The notes: a model not told the origin generated them from the sequence alone. A DNA stretch of 64,000 nucleotides from an uncultured Collinsella sp. (GCA_902464565.1 CABQJV010000002.1:61025-125024), one strand, 5' to 3'. Positions 48,988 through 57,929 are shown, counted from the first letter of the stretch. Numbers and translations: made by a program.

Positions 48988-51063
48988 ATGAGATTCTCGA
49001 TTATTAGCGAGATCCCCGGCAGGACCCGTCTTCAATTGGCGGGTCCTGTGCCAGAGAGCGATCTCGATGCACTTCTTAAGCTTGGTGGCGACATTGACGG
49101 CGTGCACAAGGTGCGCGTTTATGGCCGTATTGGCCAGATGGCGCTCGAATATGACGAGCGGTGTCGTGCGGGCGTGCTCGACGCCTTGGGCGCACTCGAT
49201 GCTCAAGCTATCGCCGATGCCAAGTCAGGCTACGTGATGCAACTCGAGCCGCGCAAGCACAAACTCGTTATGGACCTGGCGACACTCGTTGGCGCCCACT
49301 ACGCGCGCCGATGGTTCCTGCCTACGCCGCTGCGTGCCATCTTTGTCGTGGCCGGTTACATGGCATTTTTGCGCGCTGCCCTTCATGAGCTGGCGCAGCC
49401 GCGCCTGACCGTTCCCGTGCTCGACGCTTCGGCCATCGGCATTTCGTTCTTCAAGCGTGATGTCGACACCGCGGGCCAGACGATGTTCCTACTCAACGTG
49501 GGCGAGCTGCTCGAGGACTACACCCGTGCCATGAGCGAAAACGAGCTCATCAACTCGCTGCTCGACGTGCCCGACAAGGCGCAAAAAGTCGTCGGCGACA
49601 CCGAGGTAAGCGTTGCCGCCACCGAGCTTGAACCCGGCGATTTGGTCGCCGTGCGCACCGGCATGTCCATCTGCATCGACGGCGTGGTCGAGCAGGGGAG
49701 CGCTATGGTCAACCAGGCGACCCTGACCGGCGAACCGCTGGCCGTCGAGCGCAGCGTGGGCGACGACGTGTTCGCCGGCACTGTCGTGGAAGACGGCAGC
49801 ATCTTGGTGCGTGTGCGCGCCAATACGGCGCAAACCAAGCTGCGCTCGATCGTCTCGCTCGTGCAGACGGCCGACTCGCTCAAGTCCGAGGGCCAGTCGC
49901 ATATGGAGGACCTTGCCAACAAGATCGTCCCGTGGAACTTCCTGCTCGCGGGCCTGGTCGCGCTTACCACCCGCAGCCTTATCAAGACCTCAGCGGCGTT
50001 GATGGTCGACTACTCGTGCGCACTCAAGCTCACGGGTTCCGTTGCCGTCATGACTGCTATGAGCGATGCTGCCAAGATGGGCGTCATGGTCAAGGGCGCG
50101 AAGTATTTTGAGTCGTTTGCCAAGGCCGACACCATTGTGTTTGATAAAACCGGCACGCTGACCGAGGCCCAGCCGCGCCTAACTTGCGTGCTCACGACCG
50201 ACGGCTGGAGCGAGGATGAGGTCCTGCGCCTTTCCGCTTGCTTGGAGGAGCATTTCCCGCATCCGGTGGCACGCGCCGTGGTCAATGCGGCACGCGAGCG
50301 CGGGCTCGAGCACCGCGAGCGTCACGCTGCCGTCGAGTATGTTGTGGCGCACGGCATCGCTTCGTCCATCGAAGGGCGTCGCGCTATTATCGGCTCGGCA
50401 CACTTTGTGTTTGAGGACGAGAGCGCGCAGCTCGATTCCGACATTAAGGAGCGCATTGAGTCCCAGATGCAGGGCCTGTCGCCGCTGTATCTGGCGGTTG
50501 ACGGCACCGTTGTGGGCGTGCTCGGTATCGAGGATCCGCTCAAGCCCGGGGTCCGTGAGGCAATCGCCGACCTGCATGCGTTGGGCGTTAAGCACGTGGT
50601 CATGCTCACGGGCGACTCGGAGCGCACGGCCGAGCGCATTGCTCGCGAGGCAGGTGTCGACGAGTTTAAGGCTGAGCTGTTGCCCGAGGACAAGTACGCG
50701 TATGTTGAGCGCATTAAGGGCGAGGGGCGCCACGTTGCCATGGTGGGCGACGGCGTCAACGATTCGCCGGCGCTGGGCCTGGCCGATGTGGGCCTGGCGA
50801 TGGGCGGCGGAAGCGACATCGCCAAGGAGGTCGCCGATATCATCCTGACCGATACGGATCTGGCCGCAATCGTGCGCCTGCGCCGCATGAGCCAGGGGCT
50901 TATCGACCGTCTGACGAGTTCGTATTCCAAGGTGATGCTCACCAACTCAGCACTCTTGGCACTGGGCATTACCGGCATGATTACTCCGCAGACGTCGTCA
51001 CTACTGCACAACGGCTCAACGATCGCCTACAGCCTGGGCAACGCAAAGGCTTACCTGCGTTAG
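48988..51063 (+). CDS. P1B-type heavy-metal translocating ATPase
   Basis: The 691-residue pump has an N-terminal HMA-like fold without CxxC (residues 1-70). TGE-like ATLTGEPLAVE, the phosphorylation site DKTGTLTEA, the HP locus (EEHFPHPVARAV) and GDGVNDSPAL are present. The membrane metal motif reads YSCALKL instead of CPC, which points away from Cu/Ag and toward Mn, Fe, Co or another divalent ion. No ribosome site is obvious, so translation may be coupled to the upstream small gene. Confidence 0.88.
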   Translation: MRFSIISEIPGRTRLQLAGPVPESDLDALLKLGGDIDGVHKVRVYGRIGQMALEYDERCRAGVLDALGALDAQAIADAKSGYVMQLEPRKHKLVMDLATLVGAHYARRWFLPTPLRAIFVVAGYMAFLRAALHELAQPRLTVPVLDASAIGISFFKRDVDTAGQTMFLLNVGELLEDYTRAMSENELINSLLDVPDKAQKVVGDTEVSVAATELEPGDLVAVRTGMSICIDGVVEQGSAMVNQATLTGEPLAVERSVGDDVFAGTVVEDGSILVRVRANTAQTKLRSIVSLVQTADSLKSEGQSHMEDLANKIVPWNFLLAGLVALTTRSLIKTSAALMVDYSCALKLTGSVAVMTAMSDAAKMGVMVKGAKYFESFAKADTIVFDKTGTLTEAQPRLTCVLTTDGWSEDEVLRLSACLEEHFPHPVARAVVNAARERGLEHRERHAAVEYVVAHGIASSIEGRRAIIGSAHFVFEDESAQLDSDIKERIESQMQGLSPLYLAVDGTVVGVLGIEDPLKPGVREAIADLHALGVKHVVMLTGDSERTAERIAREAGVDEFKAELLPEDKYAYVERIKGEGRHVAMVGDGVNDSPALGLADVGLAMGGGSDIAKEVADIILTDTDLAAIVRLRRMSQGLIDRLTSSYSKVMLTNSALLALGITGMITPQTSSLLHNGSTIAYSLGNAKAYLR

Positions 51064-51082
51064 CGCTTTCAATTGAGTATAT

Positions 51083-51134
51083 GGCCTGCATTCGGGCGGC
51101 ACCGCAGCCGCCAGGGTGCAGGCCTTCTTTTGTT
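51083..51134 (+). terminator. Intrinsic terminator of the P-type ATPase unit
   Basis: GGCCTGCA (51083-51090) pairs with TGCAGGCC (51117-51124), and GGCGGC with GCCGCC inside; TTCTTTTGTTT follows. Confidence 0.85.
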
Positions 51135-51180
51135 TGACGAGATGTTAGCTCAGATATATGCTCGTGCTAGCAATGCTAGC
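51134..51180 (+). promoter_or_regulatory. Toxin-antitoxin promoter with repeated GCTAGC boxes
   Basis: TTGACG (51134-51139) and TATATG (51155-51160) form a short-spaced promoter. GCTAGC occurs at 51166-51171 and 51175-51180, nine bases apart, as expected for an antitoxin operator. Confidence 0.5.
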
Positions 51181-51202
51181 AAATGCTGAAGGTGAGGTTG
51201 AG

Positions 51203-51556
51203 ATGGCTACCGTTGGCGGCATGGCACAGGTGAACGTTCGCGTGGATCGCCAGGTCAAGAACCGTGCCGAGGAAGCGCTGCAGCTTTCGGGCAGGTCACT
51301 GCCCGAGCTCATCAAAAAGGTGGTGGCCAAGGCCGCGCAGGGTGGCGGGCAGTGTGAGGAAGTGCTTGCGGCCGTCGACGACCGGCAGCAGGCCGTCGCG
51401 CCCGATACTCCGTTCGTCGCGTCGTGGGCAGCGGCAGACCGGCTCTATGCAGACTTGGGCATCGCTGCGTCGCCCGTATCCGACGATCGCGGTTGGGACA
51501 CAATCTATTCCGAAGCCATGGACGAGCGCTATCGCCAAAAGGGGATGATCCTGTGA
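51203..51556 (+). CDS. Ribbon-helix-helix antitoxin (RelB/DinJ-like)
   Basis: The 117-residue protein begins MATVGGMAQVNVRVDRQVKNRAEEAL in part, the ribbon and first helix of a RelB/DinJ-type antitoxin, followed by SGRSLPELIKKVV. The C-terminal half should wrap the toxin. ATG 51203 has GAAGGTGAGG upstream; an in-frame ATG at 51158 overlaps the promoter. It overlaps the PIN gene by four bases. Confidence 0.78.
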   Translation: MATVGGMAQVNVRVDRQVKNRAEEALQLSGRSLPELIKKVVAKAAQGGGQCEEVLAAVDDRQQAVAPDTPFVASWAAADRLYADLGIAASPVSDDRGWDTIYSEAMDERYRQKGMIL

Positions 51557-52068
51557 GCGGGGCTCCCCTCAAAATAATGGTGGACGCCAACGTATGGGTT
51601 GATTCGTTTTGCGTCGACCATGCCGAGTCGCTTGCCGCGCGTGCGTTTATTGGGCGGGCGACGGAGACGGGGGCGTTGCTGTTCTTTCCGGTGCATATTG
51701 CCAAGGATGTGCTGTACGTTGTCCAACACGAGCTGAAGCGTAGCGTTCTTGTCAGCGGGGGAGCGCTCGACGAGGCATCTGCCCGTGCAATTGGCGATGC
51801 GGCGTTGGCGTTCGTTCGGAATATGACCGAAAACGCCACGGCCGTGGGTGCAGATGCGTCGGACCTTTGGCTGGCCGACAAATACTTAGCGCTCCATCGC
51901 GATTACGAGGACAACTTGGTGCTCGCCGCATGCAAACGCGCCCAGGTCGATTATTTGGTGACCAACGATCGCAAACTGCTCGAACATGCCGATCTTGCAG
52001 CAAAGACCCCGCGCCAAATGATGCCGATTCTTGCTTTGGCCGAACGTGGCGGCGCGGCTATCGGTTGA
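51553..52068 (+). CDS. PIN-domain toxin
   Basis: The 171-residue protein has the PIN acidic residues: Asp in MVDANVWVDSF, Glu in QHELKR, Asp in ASDLWLADKY and Asp in DYEDNLVLAAC, with a final VTNDRKLL. Such proteins cut RNA. GTG 51553 overlaps the antitoxin stop (GTGA), which supports a co-translated type II toxin-antitoxin pair. Confidence 0.85.
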   Translation: MSGAPLKIMVDANVWVDSFCVDHAESLAARAFIGRATETGALLFFPVHIAKDVLYVVQHELKRSVLVSGGALDEASARAIGDAALAFVRNMTENATAVGADASDLWLADKYLALHRDYEDNLVLAACKRAQVDYLVTNDRKLLEHADLAAKTPRQMMPILALAERGGAAIG

Positions 52069-52126
52069 CGCGAACTGTTTGCGGGCCTCTTGGACGACGA
52101 TGCGCCAAGGGACCCGCGTCTGCTAT

Positions 52127-52561
52127 TTACAAAAGCTCGGCCTTGATGGCGGGACTTTCTGCGAGCTGCTCGGCAGCCTTTTCGTCGGAGCTGTCGAGTG
52201 CTGCCAGGCTGCGGTAGACCCACTCGTTGACCTGGGTGTTCTTGACGCCTGCGGTCTGCATAAGGGCGCCTACCTCGCGGATTGCTGCGAGCAGATCAGC
52301 TTTGGGACCCGCGAGCTCGGCCTCGATGCCGTGGTAGGCGGCCACGCCGCGGTTCTCACTCACGTGGTCGATAAAGCCCTCGACGGTCTCAAGCTGCTGG
52401 GCGAGAGCTGCATCATCGTCAGCGTCCAGCGCGACGAGTGCGTTCGATACCGTGAGGGCAGGATGTCCGCAGGGGACAAAGCCTTCGATGACATCCATAG
52501 CTTCGGTAATGGTTGAGCCCAGGCCTGCGAGGGCATTGACGAGTTGCTGCTTGGTATCCAT
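52127..52561 (-). CDS. Small acidic all-helical protein of unknown function
   Basis: The 144-residue soluble protein is rich in Ala, Glu and Asp and predicted helical throughout (TITEAMDVIEGFVPCGHPALT, then NTQVNEWVYRSLAAL). There are two cysteine-free halves apart from one PCGHP segment. ATG 52561 has GAAAGGACC upstream. It stands alone between the PIN toxin and tmRNA. I do not recognise the family. Confidence 0.7.
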   Translation of the reverse strand: MDTKQQLVNALAGLGSTITEAMDVIEGFVPCGHPALTVSNALVALDADDDAALAQQLETVEGFIDHVSENRGVAAYHGIEAELAGPKADLLAAIREVGALMQTAGVKNTQVNEWVYRSLAALDSSDEKAAEQLAESPAIKAELL

Positions 52562-52712
52562 AACGGTCCTTTCGACGGGTCAATTTTGCTTGGCGAAAAT
52601 ATACGTGACGCGATCGGTAACAAAAGTGCGAAGTGTGGTGCACATTAGGGTCTTCACAGCTCGTGCATAGAACAGCTGTCTGCCTTTAGAACGTGGTAAG
52701 ATAGCTATCCAC

Positions 52713-52732
52713 GAGCGGGGTTCACCCCGCGT
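52713..52732. other. Short hairpin upstream of tmRNA
   Basis: GCGGGG (52715-52720) pairs with CCCCGC (52725-52730). It lies 70 bases before the mature tmRNA 5' end, with TAAGAT at 52697-52702 as a possible -10 box. It may belong to the precursor leader. Confidence 0.35.
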
Positions 52733-52800
52733 GTTCCTTGAAAAGTCAGCGGTTATCGGGTGTTTGCAGGTCCGATACCATCCAGACTTTCCCAATATCC

Positions 52801-53164
52801 GGGGGCGACTGGTTTCGACACGATAGCTCTGAGAGAGGAAGCAAGCCGAGGTCTCCTCGCCTCGTTAAACAGGGGTACCGTCAAATTGAATTGACAACAA
52901 CTCTTCTTTTGAGCCTATGGCTCTCGCTGCTTAGTTTATAGCGGCGCGTCAACCCGGTGATTTCCCCGACACCGGCGCGACGTCATGTTAGGGGAATGCT
53001 CCTGCGCACGTAATCGGTATGGCGCAGGCTAAGACCGAACCGGTTAGGACGCCGCGAGCGTGTCGCTGCGCGCAAAGCGTCCGAGACAAAACCAGCGACT
53101 GAGCTTGGAGATGCCAATCAGGGGGCTTTCGTGGACCGGAGTTCGATTCTCCGCGCCTCCACCA
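52801..53164 (+). ncRNA. ssrA: Transfer-messenger RNA (tmRNA)
   Basis: The RNA rescues stalled ribosomes. The 5' GGGGGCG pairs with CGCCTCC at the 3' end, followed by encoded ACCA at 53161-53164. GACTGGTTTCGACA near the start and GGAGTTCGATTCTCC near the end are the tRNA-like parts. The tag frame ends GCTCTCGCTGCTTAG at 52920-52934, reading ...ALAA-stop. The tag is probably DNNSSFEPMALAA (from 52893), because an in-frame TGA lies two codons upstream. Length is 364 bases. Confidence 0.96.
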
Positions 53165-53173
53165 ATAGTTGCA

Positions 53174-53207
53174 AGCAGGTAGGTAAACGTACCTACCTGC
53201 TTTTTTA
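53174..53207 (+). terminator. Intrinsic terminator of tmRNA
   Basis: AGCAGGTAGGT (53174-53184) pairs with ACCTACCTGCT, followed by six T. Confidence 0.92.
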
Positions 53208-53220
53208 TTACTTATAGATA

Positions 53221-53260
53221 CCGCGGAGAATCGAACTCTGTGCAGGGCGCGAGCGTTAAA
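53221..53260. repeat. tmRNA 3'-end-like direct repeat, copy 1 (antisense orientation)
   Basis: CCGCGGAGAATCGAACTCTG... runs for about 40 bases and recurs at 53431-53469 with two differences. The core is the reverse complement of the tmRNA T-arm GAGTTCGATTCTCCGCG. This suggests remnants of integration sites. Confidence 0.6.
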
Positions 53261-53430
53261 CAAACGCGGAGCGTTTGTAGCGAGCGGGCGAGGACGCCGG
53301 CAGGCGGCCGAAGCCGGCGCGTATTTGCGAAGCAAATACGCGGATTCTCCGCGCAAAGCCTCAGCCCAAAACAGATGCGATGTCGATCGGATGACAGCCG
53401 ACAATGCCCCCGCGCCAACGTCATCTCTAC

Positions 53431-53469
53431 CCGCGGAGAATCGAACTCTATGCAGGGCGCGAGCGTAAA
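53431..53469. repeat. tmRNA 3'-end-like direct repeat, copy 2 (antisense orientation)
   Basis: The second copy starts CCGCGGAGAATCGAACTCTA and continues TGCAGGGCGCGAGCG as in copy 1. The two are 210 bases apart in the same orientation. A further partial echo (CGCGGATTCTCCGCGC) lies near 53339. Confidence 0.6.
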
Positions 53470-53492
53470 GAAAACGCTACGGCAACGCAGAG

Positions 53493-53820
53493 TGGGACGC
53501 GCTTTCCCAATGGCGGCCCAGACGGAAAGTCCATCCCGGAATCCGCGCTCAGACTGGGACGTAGTTTCCGGATGGCGCCTCAAGCGGAAAGCGTAACCCG
53601 GAATCTAAGCTCGGAATGGGATGCATTTTCCGAATGGCGCCTCAAGCGGAAACCGCATCCCAGAATCGAGCCGTAGAGTGGGATATGCTTTCCCAATGGC
53701 AGCTCAAGCGGAAAGTACATCCCGGAATCCTCGTTCGGAATGGGATGCAGTTTCCAAATGAATGGCTAGCGGAAAATGCGACCCGGAATTTGCTCTGAGA
53801 ACGGGACGCGCTTTCCCGCC
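53493..53820. repeat. Five-and-a-bit tandem copies of a 62-bp hairpin-forming unit
   Basis: The box TGGGA(T/C) begins at 53493, 53555, 53617, 53679 and 53741, exactly 62 bases apart, and again as CGGGAC at 53802. Each unit holds GGAAA...ATCCCGGAAT and later GGAATGGGAT...TTTCC, so GGAAA/TTTCC and ATCCC/GGGAT arms can pair between neighbouring units. Units differ at many positions, yet the paired boxes are kept. No convincing gene is present in 53208-53911. Confidence 0.85.
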
Positions 53821-53911
53821 GACCACCCCGCCCCCTCAACTCCAAAACCTGCGCTCTCGCCATCTCAAAACTGGGTAGAAGAAGGCCAAAACGCAATCGC
53901 AGGAGGTCAAA

Positions 53912-54790
53912 ATGACTGCAGAAGATAAGGCAAAGAACGCTGGCAAGGTCGCGCTCGTTTTGGAGGGCGGTAGTTTTCGCGGGCAGTTTACCGCGGGCGT
54001 GCTCGACGTTCTCATGGAGGCTGGCGTCGAGATTCCGGCGGTATATGGCGTATCGGCCGGCGCCCTCAACGGCGTGAACTACAAGTCGCACCAGATCGGC
54101 CGTGCCAACCGCATCAACCTGGCTTTCTGCAACGACAGCCGCTTCATGGGCGCCGCGTCGTTTGCGTCCACGGGCTCTATTGTGGGTTACGACTTTATCT
54201 TCAACGATGTTCAGGACCGCCTAGATCCCTTTGACAACGAGACGTTCGATGCGAGCCCTATCGAGATGTACGCCGTCGCGACGGACATGCTCTTTGGAAC
54301 CGCCACGTACCTCCCGGTCAAAAGCGCCGTGCTCGACCTCGACGCTGTGCGTGCCTCGACCTCGCTGCCGCTGGTGACGCCGCCGGTCGAGATTGACGGG
54401 CACAAATACGTCGACGGTGGCGTAGCCGATTCGATCCCCATCGAGCACGTGCTGGAGGAGGCGGGCTTCGACCGTGCGGTCGTCATCGTCACGCAGGACC
54501 GCTCGTACGAGAAAAAGCCTTACGAGTTTATGCCTGCCGCGCGCGCCCGCTATGCCGACTACCCCTATCTGCTCGAGGGAATCGAGACGCGCCACGACCG
54601 CTACAACATACAACGCATGCACCTGTGGAAGTATGAGCGCGAGGGCCGTGCGCTGGTCGTCGCTCCGCAAAAGCCGGTCGAGGTCGGCCATGTCGAGCAC
54701 GATTCAGCAAAGCTATTGGACCTGTATATCCAGGGCCGTCAGGAGGCAAAGCGCCTGCTCGCGGAAATCCAAGAGTTCGTTGAACGCTAG
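53912..54790 (+). CDS. Patatin-like phospholipase / acyl hydrolase
   Basis: The 292-residue protein has the patatin features: oxyanion loop EGGSFRGQFTAG, nucleophile elbow GVSAG, and the catalytic Asp in DGGVADSIP. It resembles the YjjU/RssA-like bacterial group acting on lipids or acyl esters. ATG 53912 has AGGAGGT four bases upstream. It stands alone. Confidence 0.9.
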   Translation: MTAEDKAKNAGKVALVLEGGSFRGQFTAGVLDVLMEAGVEIPAVYGVSAGALNGVNYKSHQIGRANRINLAFCNDSRFMGAASFASTGSIVGYDFIFNDVQDRLDPFDNETFDASPIEMYAVATDMLFGTATYLPVKSAVLDLDAVRASTSLPLVTPPVEIDGHKYVDGGVADSIPIEHVLEEAGFDRAVVIVTQDRSYEKKPYEFMPAARARYADYPYLLEGIETRHDRYNIQRMHLWKYEREGRALVVAPQKPVEVGHVEHDSAKLLDLYIQGRQEAKRLLAEIQEFVER

Positions 54791-54889
54791 CGACGGCGAA
54801 CCCTCAAAAAATGACAACAACTAAAGAGCTGGAAAATCACGGCTCGTGGATGACATGTGCAGAAACTCTGGTCGGAGCCAAAATACCTG

Positions 54890-54917
54890 TTGACTCGTAC
54901 GGCGAGCGGGGTAATAT
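54890..54917 (+). promoter_or_regulatory. Promoter of rplM-rpsI
   Basis: TTGACT (54890-54895) and TAATAT (54912-54917) are 16 bases apart, giving a leader of about 60 bases before the rplM start. Confidence 0.75.
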
Positions 54918-54983
54918 GGACGGGTTACTTGCAGAGCCCCGTGAATCTCTGTAACAACACGTACTGTACATGGAGGAGTCTAA

Positions 54984-55427
54984 GTGATTTCGAAATCGAC
55001 TCACTACGCCAAGCAGGGCGAGGTCCAGCGCAACTGGGTTCTCGTCGACGCCGATGGTGCTGTCCTGGGCCGTCTTGCCACCCAGATCGCAATGATCCTG
55101 CGCGGTAAGAACAAGCCCCAGTTCACGCCCAACAGCGACTGCGGCGACTTCGTTGTCGTCATCAACGCCGATAAGGTCCAGCTTACCGGTAACAAGGCCG
55201 ACACGAAGACCTATTATCGCCACAGCGGCTACAACGGCGGCCTCAAGGCTGAGAGCTTCCGCCAGGCTATGGAGAAGCACCCGGAGAAGGTCATCGAGCG
55301 CGCCGTTCGCGGTATGCTGCCCAAGACCACCCTCGGCCGTGCCCAGATGACCAAGCTTAAGGTCTACGCTGGTGCCGAGCATCCGCATGCTGCCCAGAAC
55401 CCCACGAAGATTGAGCTGGAGGCTTAA
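54984..55427 (+). CDS. rplM: 50S ribosomal protein L13
   Basis: The 147-residue protein has the L13 patterns RNWVLVDADGAVLGRLATQ and GDFVVVINADKVQLTG, then RAVRGMLPKTTLGR and HPHAAQNP. GTG 54984 follows GGAGGAGTC. It is the first gene of the universal L13-S9 pair. Confidence 0.97.
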   Translation: MISKSTHYAKQGEVQRNWVLVDADGAVLGRLATQIAMILRGKNKPQFTPNSDCGDFVVVINADKVQLTGNKADTKTYYRHSGYNGGLKAESFRQAMEKHPEKVIERAVRGMLPKTTLGRAQMTKLKVYAGAEHPHAAQNPTKIELEA

Positions 55428-55429
55428 AG

Positions 55430-55825
<396 letters not shown>

Positions 55826-55856
55826 GGTTTTATCTCCTTTCGAGATACAATGTACA

Positions 55857-55899
55857 AGCGGGGCCTGCCGATTCCTCGGCGGGTCCCGCTTTTCTTTTT
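55857..55899 (+). terminator. Intrinsic terminator of rplM-rpsI
   Basis: AGCGGGGCCTGCCG (55857-55870) pairs with CGGCGGGTCCCGCT (55877-55890), followed by TTTCTTTTT. Confidence 0.92.
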
Positions 55900-55948
55900 C
55901 GACTAGGGTGGGCGGTTGCATATCGCCTGCTAGGGAAGGAGCGATCCT

Positions 55949-57286
55949 ATGCCCCAGAACATCTTCGGTACCGACGGCGTCCGTGGTGTCGCCAACGCCG
56001 ATCTTTCGTGCGACCTCGCGTTTCGCTTGGGCCGCGCGGCGACCAAGTTCCTTGGTCCGGATATCTGCATCGGCCGCGACACGCGTCTTTCGGGCACCAT
56101 GCTCGAGAGCGCTCTGACCGCCGGCATCATGGCCGAGGGCGGCCGCCCGCATTGCTGCGGCGTTATCCCCACGCCCGCCGTGGCGCTGCTCACCGTTCAG
56201 AACGAGCTCGATGGCGGCATTGTCATCTCCGCTTCGCACAATCCGCCGGAGTTCAACGGCATCAAGTTCTTTAGCCGCAAGGGTATGAAGCTTCCCGATG
56301 CTGTCGAGGAAGAGATCAGCGCCTGGGTCATGTCCGAGGAAGCCATGGCTGCCGACACGCTGCCGACCGGTGCCGGCGTGGGTCACATCATCAAGATGAA
56401 GGATGCTCGCAAGGCATATGTCGATCATGCTATCGATACGCTTGATGGCCTGAGGCTCGATGGCCTAGTCGTTGCCGTCGACTGCGGTCACGGTGCCTCC
56501 TGCCAGACTACGCCCGCCGCGCTGCAGCGCTTGGGTGCCACGGTGCACGCCATCAACACCGATTATTGCGGCACTGACATTAACGTTGAGTGCGGCTCTA
56601 CGCACCTCGAGCCCCTGCGCGAGCTCGTGCTGCGCACCCATGCTGATATCGGCCTGGCCCACGACGGCGACGCCGACCGCGTACTGTTCGTGGACAGCGA
56701 GGGCAATGAGATCGACGGTGACTACATCCTGGCTATCTGCGGTTCTGACCTCGCCGCTCGCGGCAAGCTCGCCAACTCCGAGATCGTCTCGACCGTCATG
56801 TGCAACCTGGGCTTCTCCATCGCTATGAAGGAGCAGGGCTTCGAGATGGTTCAGACCGCCGTGGGCGACCGCTACGTTCTGGAGCGCATGCTCGCGGACG
56901 GCGCCGTTATCGGCGGCGAGCAGTCCGGCCACATCATCTTCCTGGAGCACAACACCACCGGTGACGGCCTGGTGACGGCCCTGCAGCTTCTGGCCGTGCT
57001 CAAGCGCACCGGCCGCACCCTCACCGATCTTGCCGGCATCATGAAGAAGTACCCGCAGGTGCTCGTCAACGTGCATTCCGACAACAAGGCTGGTCTGGAC
57101 GATTGCCAGCCCATCTGGGATGCCGTCGCTGCTGCCGAGAAGGAGCTTGACGGCCGCGGCCGCATTCTGGTGCGCCCGAGCGGTACCGAGCCGCTGGTCC
57201 GCGTGATGGCCGAGGCCGAGACGCACGAGCTGACCCAGCGCGTTGTTGACGACATCGTCGAGGTTGTCAAGCGCGAACTTCCCTAA
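55949..57286 (+). CDS. glmM: Phosphoglucosamine mutase
   Basis: The 445-residue enzyme converts glucosamine 6-phosphate to glucosamine 1-phosphate for peptidoglycan synthesis. It opens FGTDGVRGVAN; the active serine is in ISASHNPPEFNG; the Mg site is DGDADR; the sugar loop GEQSGHI; and the phosphate loop RPSGTEPLVRVM. ATG 55949 has AGGAGC upstream. Confidence 0.96.
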   Translation: MPQNIFGTDGVRGVANADLSCDLAFRLGRAATKFLGPDICIGRDTRLSGTMLESALTAGIMAEGGRPHCCGVIPTPAVALLTVQNELDGGIVISASHNPPEFNGIKFFSRKGMKLPDAVEEEISAWVMSEEAMAADTLPTGAGVGHIIKMKDARKAYVDHAIDTLDGLRLDGLVVAVDCGHGASCQTTPAALQRLGATVHAINTDYCGTDINVECGSTHLEPLRELVLRTHADIGLAHDGDADRVLFVDSEGNEIDGDYILAICGSDLAARGKLANSEIVSTVMCNLGFSIAMKEQGFEMVQTAVGDRYVLERMLADGAVIGGEQSGHIIFLEHNTTGDGLVTALQLLAVLKRTGRTLTDLAGIMKKYPQVLVNVHSDNKAGLDDCQPIWDAVAAAEKELDGRGRILVRPSGTEPLVRVMAEAETHELTQRVVDDIVEVVKRELP

Positions 57287-57357
57287 TGGTCAAAAACCGT
57301 TGCCAAGTGGTAAACTGTTAAGGTTATTTTGATTGATTGGTATGTCCGAGGGGGAGC

Positions 57358-57855
57358 ATGTTCACTAAAGTCCTAAGGTCTTTTGGTATGCGTGGTCGAG
57401 TCCTTACGCTGGATGCTCCCATCTCGGGCGACGTCATTCCGCTTTCCGAGGTAAACGACCAGACGTTTGCCACCGGCCTTTTGGGCCAGGGCGTGGCGAT
57501 TCAGCCCACCGGAACGCGTGTGATTGCACCGGCTGATGCCAAGGTCGAGGCCATTTTTCCCACGGGACACGCTGTTGCGCTTAACACGGTCGATGGCTTG
57601 GACGTGCTCATCCACGTTGGTTTGGACACTGTTCAGCTCGAGGGCAAGCACTTTACCGTACATGCGCAAGTGGGTGACATCGTCCATAAGGGCGATGTAC
57701 TCATTGAGTTCGATCGCGAGGCAATTGCTGCCGAGGGCTACGATGTGACGGTTCCCATCTTGGTATGCAACTCCGTTGAGTTCTCGAGCATCAAGGGCTC
57801 CGTTGGCGTGCATGTCGAAGAGATGGACCAGCTCATCGTTGCTCGCGAGCGCTAG
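57358..57855 (+). CDS. PTS glucose-type EIIA component
   Basis: The 165-residue single-domain protein resembles Crr/EIIA-Glc. The phospho-acceptor His is in VLIHVGLDTV and the helper His in IFPTGHAVAL; GVAIQPTG and VPILVCN are also typical. It transfers phosphate from HPr to a glucose or N-acetylglucosamine EIICB and may have regulatory roles. ATG 57358 has GAGGGGGAG upstream. It sits between glmM and nagB, which hints at amino-sugar uptake. Confidence 0.88.
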   Translation: MFTKVLRSFGMRGRVLTLDAPISGDVIPLSEVNDQTFATGLLGQGVAIQPTGTRVIAPADAKVEAIFPTGHAVALNTVDGLDVLIHVGLDTVQLEGKHFTVHAQVGDIVHKGDVLIEFDREAIAAEGYDVTVPILVCNSVEFSSIKGSVGVHVEEMDQLIVARER

Positions 57856-57895
57856 CAAGTGCACGTGGCCATTAGCCTACAATTCAAACACGTTT

Positions 57896-57929
57896 ACGGA
57901 GGGCGCCCTTGAAAGAGGACGCCCTCCGT
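57896..57929. other. Hairpin in the 270-bp crr-nagB gap
   Basis: ACGGAGGGCG (57896-57905) pairs perfectly with CGCCCTCCGT (57920-57929). No T-run follows, so it is not a typical terminator. The remaining gap to 58126 is GC-rich with several GGGCC/GGCCC segments and could be a structured nagB leader; no gene is seen. Confidence 0.45.

Noticed and set aside
53221..53469. Additional tRNA genes after tmRNA
   Set aside because: Only the T-arm-like piece is present in antisense; no acceptor stem, D-arm or anticodon arm can be built.
53493..53820. CRISPR array
   Set aside because: The 62-bp period has no constant repeat separated by unique spacers, and no cas genes are present.
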